Assembly (NCBI GenBank): GCA_934569195.1
Contig: CAKTKB010000028.1
Location: 1-14,500 of the forward strand
Length of the DNA stretch: 14,500 nt
Source of the DNA: an uncultured Oscillospiraceae bacterium
Lineage (GTDB): Bacteria; Bacillota; Clostridia; Oscillospirales; Oscillospiraceae
Direction of reading: 5' to 3'
In this document: piece after piece, positions 11,974-14,500 of the stretch
Numbering within the stretch: the first letter of the stretch is position 1
How the letters are laid out: each line of letters opens with the position of its first letter
The notes under the pieces: model-generated
The model's input: only the letters and a program-made list of their open reading frames with translations
Told to the model about the DNA's origin: nothing
Databases searched by the model: none
Translations under genes and position numbers: made by a program

Positions 11974-13071
11974 ATGGCAAAGAAAAAAAGGAAATTGGGT
12001 GCAACTTTGCTCAGTCTTCTCGTCGCATTCCTCGTATATATCTCAGTATTCTGTGTACTTCTAATCACAGCTGCGCTCATCTTTCCATCCGACATGAAAG
12101 TTCTTCCTACTTGGTATAGCATTATTCTTATCGTAGCACCTATTGCTCTTTCCATTTTCAGCGGGTTCACCTTCTGTAAATATTATACCACAAACAAGCA
12201 GAATCAGTCTCTGGCGATACCCCCAAAAGAAGGCGTCGATTTTGTTGTTCCAAAATCTCAAAAAAAGCAGCAGGAATTAGCCAGTAAAATATTATCTGAT
12301 ATTCAGATTTCTGCTGACCTGTGTAATAATGTTACAAACGTTTCACTTTTCGTCGAGTATTACGATAAGGCGCTAGATGGCTTTTCTAAACTGCAACTAT
12401 TGCCAAAAGCTAATTTGAAAGGGTATCCGTCTCTAGACTATTACACATTGAAAGACGAGTTTCAGTTGCATTTGTGTGACGCAATCGTCCGGGCAGAAAA
12501 TCATACAATATCCGAAATCCATGGTAAATATAAGAACAGCTTAGAATTCCAACAGCGCGCTGCAGAATCATTCATACATAGCATTGATGCCTGCCGTTGC
12601 CGTTTTAGCCCAGGAACAGCAGTACTTGCTGACCAGTCAGTAGCTAAAGTCAAGTATTCAGCTGGTTTATCAAATGCCTTCTCCAATTTGCCTACTGAGG
12701 ATATCATGGCTAATATTGACAAGATGGAAGGGCATGAGTTTGAATATTACTGTGCAAACATTTTGTCTCATATTGGATATAGCAATGTTGAGGTAACAAA
12801 AGGCAGCGGTGACCAGGGTATAGATATTCTGGCACAAAAGGATGGTATTCGTTACGCAATACAGTGCAAATGCTATAGTTCCCCTCTCGGAAACACGCCC
12901 ATACAAGAAGCCAACACCGGGAAAACAATGTATAATTGTCAAATTGCAGCTGTTATGACAAATTCCACTTTCACTCAGGGTGGAAAGGAATGTGCCCAAA
13001 AAACTGGTGTTCTTCTTTGGGATCGCTCTTGGATGAATACAGCTATTCAAAAAATGAACTCTCACCAATAA
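11974..13071 (+). CDS. Membrane-anchored Mrr-type restriction endonuclease-like protein
   Basis: 365 residues from ATG 11974 with AAGGTGG upstream. Two transmembrane segments open the protein: ~10-37 (LLSLLVAFLVYISVFCVLLI) and ~46-66 (WYSIILIVAPIALSIFSGF). A helical middle region (~90-240) has no recognised motif. The C-terminal ~245-350 is a Mrr_cat PD-(D/E)xK nuclease: E255 in GHEFEYYCANIL, GDQGIDIL with D284, and AIQCKCY with Q297-x-K299. The active site looks intact. Mrr-type nucleases cut modified or foreign DNA; with a membrane anchor this one may act on incoming phage DNA (inference). It lies between immA and the integrase, the usual place for lysogenic cargo, and is visibly AT-richer than the leftward operon, consistent with separate acquisition. 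Confidence 0.85.
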   Translation: MAKKKRKLGATLLSLLVAFLVYISVFCVLLITAALIFPSDMKVLPTWYSIILIVAPIALSIFSGFTFCKYYTTNKQNQSLAIPPKEGVDFVVPKSQKKQQELASKILSDIQISADLCNNVTNVSLFVEYYDKALDGFSKLQLLPKANLKGYPSLDYYTLKDEFQLHLCDAIVRAENHTISEIHGKYKNSLEFQQRAAESFIHSIDACRCRFSPGTAVLADQSVAKVKYSAGLSNAFSNLPTEDIMANIDKMEGHEFEYYCANILSHIGYSNVEVTKGSGDQGIDILAQKDGIRYAIQCKCYSSPLGNTPIQEANTGKTMYNCQIAAVMTNSTFTQGGKECAQKTGVLLWDRSWMNTAIQKMNSHQ

Positions 13072-13107
13072 AAAATGCCGCCTTCCGAGTACCAGTCGGA
13101 AAGCGGC
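13071..13107 (-). terminator. Terminator-like hairpin, leftward orientation
   Basis: GCCGCCTTCCGA (13077-13088) pairs with TCGGAAAGCGGC (13096-13107), one mismatch in 12, with a 7-base loop. On the minus strand the stem is followed by ATTTTTT (13071-13076), so in this orientation it is a good Rho-independent terminator. It may stop transcripts entering from the attachment-site side. Rightward readthrough from the Mrr gene into the integrase meets the stem without a T tract. Confidence 0.55.
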
Positions 13108-13184
13108 GTGCAGAAGCCCTCACCCATCAAGATAGGGGCCGTCTACCCTTTTATGGTAGCATATTCGCCCCGGAAAGGCAAGAC

Positions 13185-14306
13185 ATGAATTGTATAAAAT
13201 GCGGAGCAGAACTCCCCAGTGGTGCCATCTTCTGCCCGGCCTGTGGAAAGAAGCAAATCGTCCAGCAGCGTCAGCGCTCTGCCCATAGCCGACCCAACGG
13301 CACCGGGTCCGTATATCGCAGAGGCAAGACTTGGGAATGTGCGGTCGTCCTCGGTTATGTCATCCTGCCGGATGGCAAACGGAAGACCATCCGCCCTACC
13401 AAAGGCGGGTTTAAAACAAAGAAAGAAGCCATGGAATACCTCCCTACCCTCAAGGCCGAACCGCCGCAGCGGGCACCGTCTCTGAGTGAGTTGTGGAAAA
13501 TCTACCGGACCAGTAAGAAATTTCTGAAGCTATCGGATTCCCGGAAGGAAAAATATGAGATTGCCTGGAAGAAGCTGGAAAGCCTGGCATATTGGAAAAT
13601 TGACGCCTTGAGAACCTTCGACCTTCAAAACGCCGTTGATTCCAATGCCGACACCTATTACACCGCCCGGGATCTGAAGGACCTTCTATCCAAACTGTCT
13701 CAACTTGCCCTGCCGGATCAGTATGTACATGATAATCTGTCCAAATATATCGAGCTGCCGGCACTGAATGCCAAGGAGCAGCAGCCATTCCATTCTGACG
13801 AGATTGCCAGGCTCTGGACGGACTACACCGGCGGTAACTGGTGGACCGGGTACATACTGCTTATGATCTACACCGGAATGATGCCTGGTGAGCTGCTGGA
13901 GGCCCGCAAATCCAATATTGATTGGAAGGGCAAGAAGATCATCGGTGCCGGATTAAAGACGGCCACACGGCGTGAAACGCCTATTGTGCTGGCAGACTTC
14001 ATTCTCCCTGTTCTGGCCGATCTCTGCGACCACACCGAAGGAGAAAAGCTGATCCGCATCAACAAGGACAATTTCTATTCCGTCTACTATGAAACCTTGG
14101 AGCGTGCCGGTTGCCGGAGGCTTACCCCCTACTCCTGCCGGCATACTGCCGCAACGGTCTTGACGCTGGCGGAGATCCCGCCCAGCGTGATTCAGAAGAT
14201 CATGCGGCACGCAAGTTTCCACACGACAGAAAAGTACATTCACATTTCTTGTGATCCCATGTTGGAGGCGGTGAACAAATTGCCTCAGCAGGGCAGCACG
14301 AAATAA
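13185..14306 (+). CDS. int: Tyrosine-family phage integrase with N-terminal zinc ribbon
   Basis: The frame is open far upstream, but ATG 13185 (MNCIKCGAEL...) has GGAAAGG at good spacing and starts exactly at a zinc ribbon, C3-x2-C6...C17-x2-C20, giving 373 residues. An AP2-like arm-binding region follows (NGTGSVYRRGKTWECAVVLG), then an SAM-like core-binding domain (~98-190) and the catalytic domain (~200-355). Catalytic positions: K258 in GLKTA, Y316-x-x-R319-H320 in TPYSCRHT (Tyr where His is usual), H342, and nucleophile Y351 in TTEKYIH. The first arginine, normally in TG-x-R-x-GE, is Met233 here (TGMMPGEL). The protein catalyses integration and excision at the adjacent tRNA. Whether the Met is tolerated is discussed under findings. 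Confidence 0.92.
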   Translation: MNCIKCGAELPSGAIFCPACGKKQIVQQRQRSAHSRPNGTGSVYRRGKTWECAVVLGYVILPDGKRKTIRPTKGGFKTKKEAMEYLPTLKAEPPQRAPSLSELWKIYRTSKKFLKLSDSRKEKYEIAWKKLESLAYWKIDALRTFDLQNAVDSNADTYYTARDLKDLLSKLSQLALPDQYVHDNLSKYIELPALNAKEQQPFHSDEIARLWTDYTGGNWWTGYILLMIYTGMMPGELLEARKSNIDWKGKKIIGAGLKTATRRETPIVLADFILPVLADLCDHTEGEKLIRINKDNFYSVYYETLERAGCRRLTPYSCRHTAATVLTLAEIPPSVIQKIMRHASFHTTEKYIHISCDPMLEAVNKLPQQGSTK

Positions 14307-14316
14307 CCCCCGTTTT

Positions 14317-14338
14317 GCCTACGCAATGGCCTACGCAA
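14317..14338. repeat. Tandem 10-bp direct repeat (possible integrase arm sites)
   Basis: GCCTACGCAA occurs at 14317-14326 and again at 14329-14338, a 12-base period. The repeats lie between the integrase stop and the attachment region, where arm-type integrase or excisionase sites are expected. Function is inferred from position. Confidence 0.5.
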
Positions 14339-14348
14339 CGCATAGCAG

Positions 14349-14371
14349 TTCCTGCCTTTTCAGGGCAGGAA
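14349..14371 (+). terminator. Hairpin after the integrase gene
   Basis: TTCCTGCC (14349-14356) pairs with GGCAGGAA (14364-14371) around a 7-base loop. No T tract follows, so termination would be weak. It may instead be part of the recombination region. Confidence 0.35.
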
Positions 14372-14423
14372 ACAGGAATATTTGAACGGAAGTTCGCTCC
14401 CGTATTTTAAACTGTATAAAAAG

Positions 14424-14468
14424 AAAAATCCCGATTTCAACGGCAAAACCATCGAAATCGGGATTTTT
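14424..14468. terminator. Bidirectional terminator between integrase and tRNA
   Basis: AAAAATCCCGATTTC (14424-14438) is perfectly complementary to GAAATCGGGATTTTT (14454-14468), with a 15-base loop. T tracts follow the stem in both directions, TTTTT rightward and TTTTTCTTTTT leftward, so it can end both the leftward tRNA transcript and the rightward integrase transcript. It directly abuts the tRNA CCA end. Confidence 0.85.
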
Positions 14469-14500
14469 GGCGGAGTGAGAGGGATTTGAACCCTCGCGCG
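14468..14500 (-). tRNA. tRNA 3' end, probably tRNA-Ser (truncated by the window)
   Basis: Read on the minus strand, the last bases give a T arm GAGGG-TTCAAAT-CCCTC, then the acceptor strand TCACTCC, discriminator G and an encoded CCA. The GGAGTGA-type acceptor with G73 and the CGCGC before the T arm (end of a long variable arm) fit a bacterial tRNA-Ser. The anticodon lies outside the window. The tRNA 3' end faces the integrase, the classic arrangement for integration into a tRNA gene. Confidence 0.78.

Noticed and set aside
12670..13068. Minus-strand frame of 132 codons opposite the Mrr nuclease domain
   Set aside because: Antisense to the catalytic domain with intact PD-(D/E)xK residues; no ribosome site was found for it.
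12936..13184. Integrase starting upstream at 12936, inside the Mrr gene
   Set aside because: The upstream part reads as an out-of-frame shadow of the Mrr gene and the terminator hairpin, without a ribosome site. The zinc ribbon begins at ATG 13185, which has one.

Overview
The window is one end of an integrated temperate phage (or phage-derived element) in a Gram-positive host, most likely a gut-type Clostridia. The grounds are strong AGGAGG-like ribosome sites before almost every gene, tightly packed overlapping genes, a phage replication/recombination cassette, a divergent repressor cassette with an ImmA protease, a tyrosine integrase, and a tRNA 3' end just beyond the integrase. Species cannot be read from the window.

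Layout. Positions 1-10200 form a long leftward (minus-strand) early operon. In transcription order it holds: a small HTH protein (10197-9994); a coiled-coil membrane protein (9979-9620); a 96-aa unknown; an SbcC/SMC-like ATPase (9291-7975); an AAA_24/Sak4-like RecA-fold ATPase (7974-6883); a DUF669 protein (6867-6382); an SF2 helicase (6382-4751); a PriCT/AEP primase fused to a RepA-type AAA ATPase (4794-2551); a 295-bp non-coding region full of hairpins and repeats (candidate origin); a RusA resolvase (2255-1863); three small proteins, two of them Cys-rich; a C5-methyltransferase-like gene split by an apparent -1 frameshift (1028-364); and the start of a radical SAM gene that runs off the left edge. 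Most junctions overlap or touch, so translational coupling is likely.

Positions 10200-11950 are the control region. A lone rightward 56-aa gene has its own promoter and terminator and lies tail to tail with a 53-aa leftward gene. Then come a Cro-like HTH gene (minus) and a divergent CI/ImmR-like HTH repressor plus ImmA metallopeptidase (plus). Five sites resembling GTCYCA-N4-TGGGAC lie at the two divergent promoters, inside the Cro-like gene and before the 53-aa gene. They look like one operator set.

Positions 11974-13071 hold a visibly AT-richer gene for a membrane-anchored Mrr-type nuclease, in the lysogenic cargo slot between the immunity genes and the integrase. The integrase (13185-14306) has an N-terminal zinc ribbon and appears to lack the first catalytic arginine. 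It is followed by short direct repeats, a hairpin, a strong bidirectional terminator, and the 3' end of a tRNA (probably tRNA-Ser) on the minus strand. The tRNA is the probable attachment site.

How it works together (inference). The repressor and ImmA hold the leftward promoter off in lysogeny while the Mrr protein and integrase may be expressed. On induction the leftward operon makes the replication (primase-helicase, SF2 helicase) and recombination (Sak4-like, SbcC-like, DUF669, RusA) machinery. Shared short peptide motifs among several of these proteins suggest that they dock on common partners.
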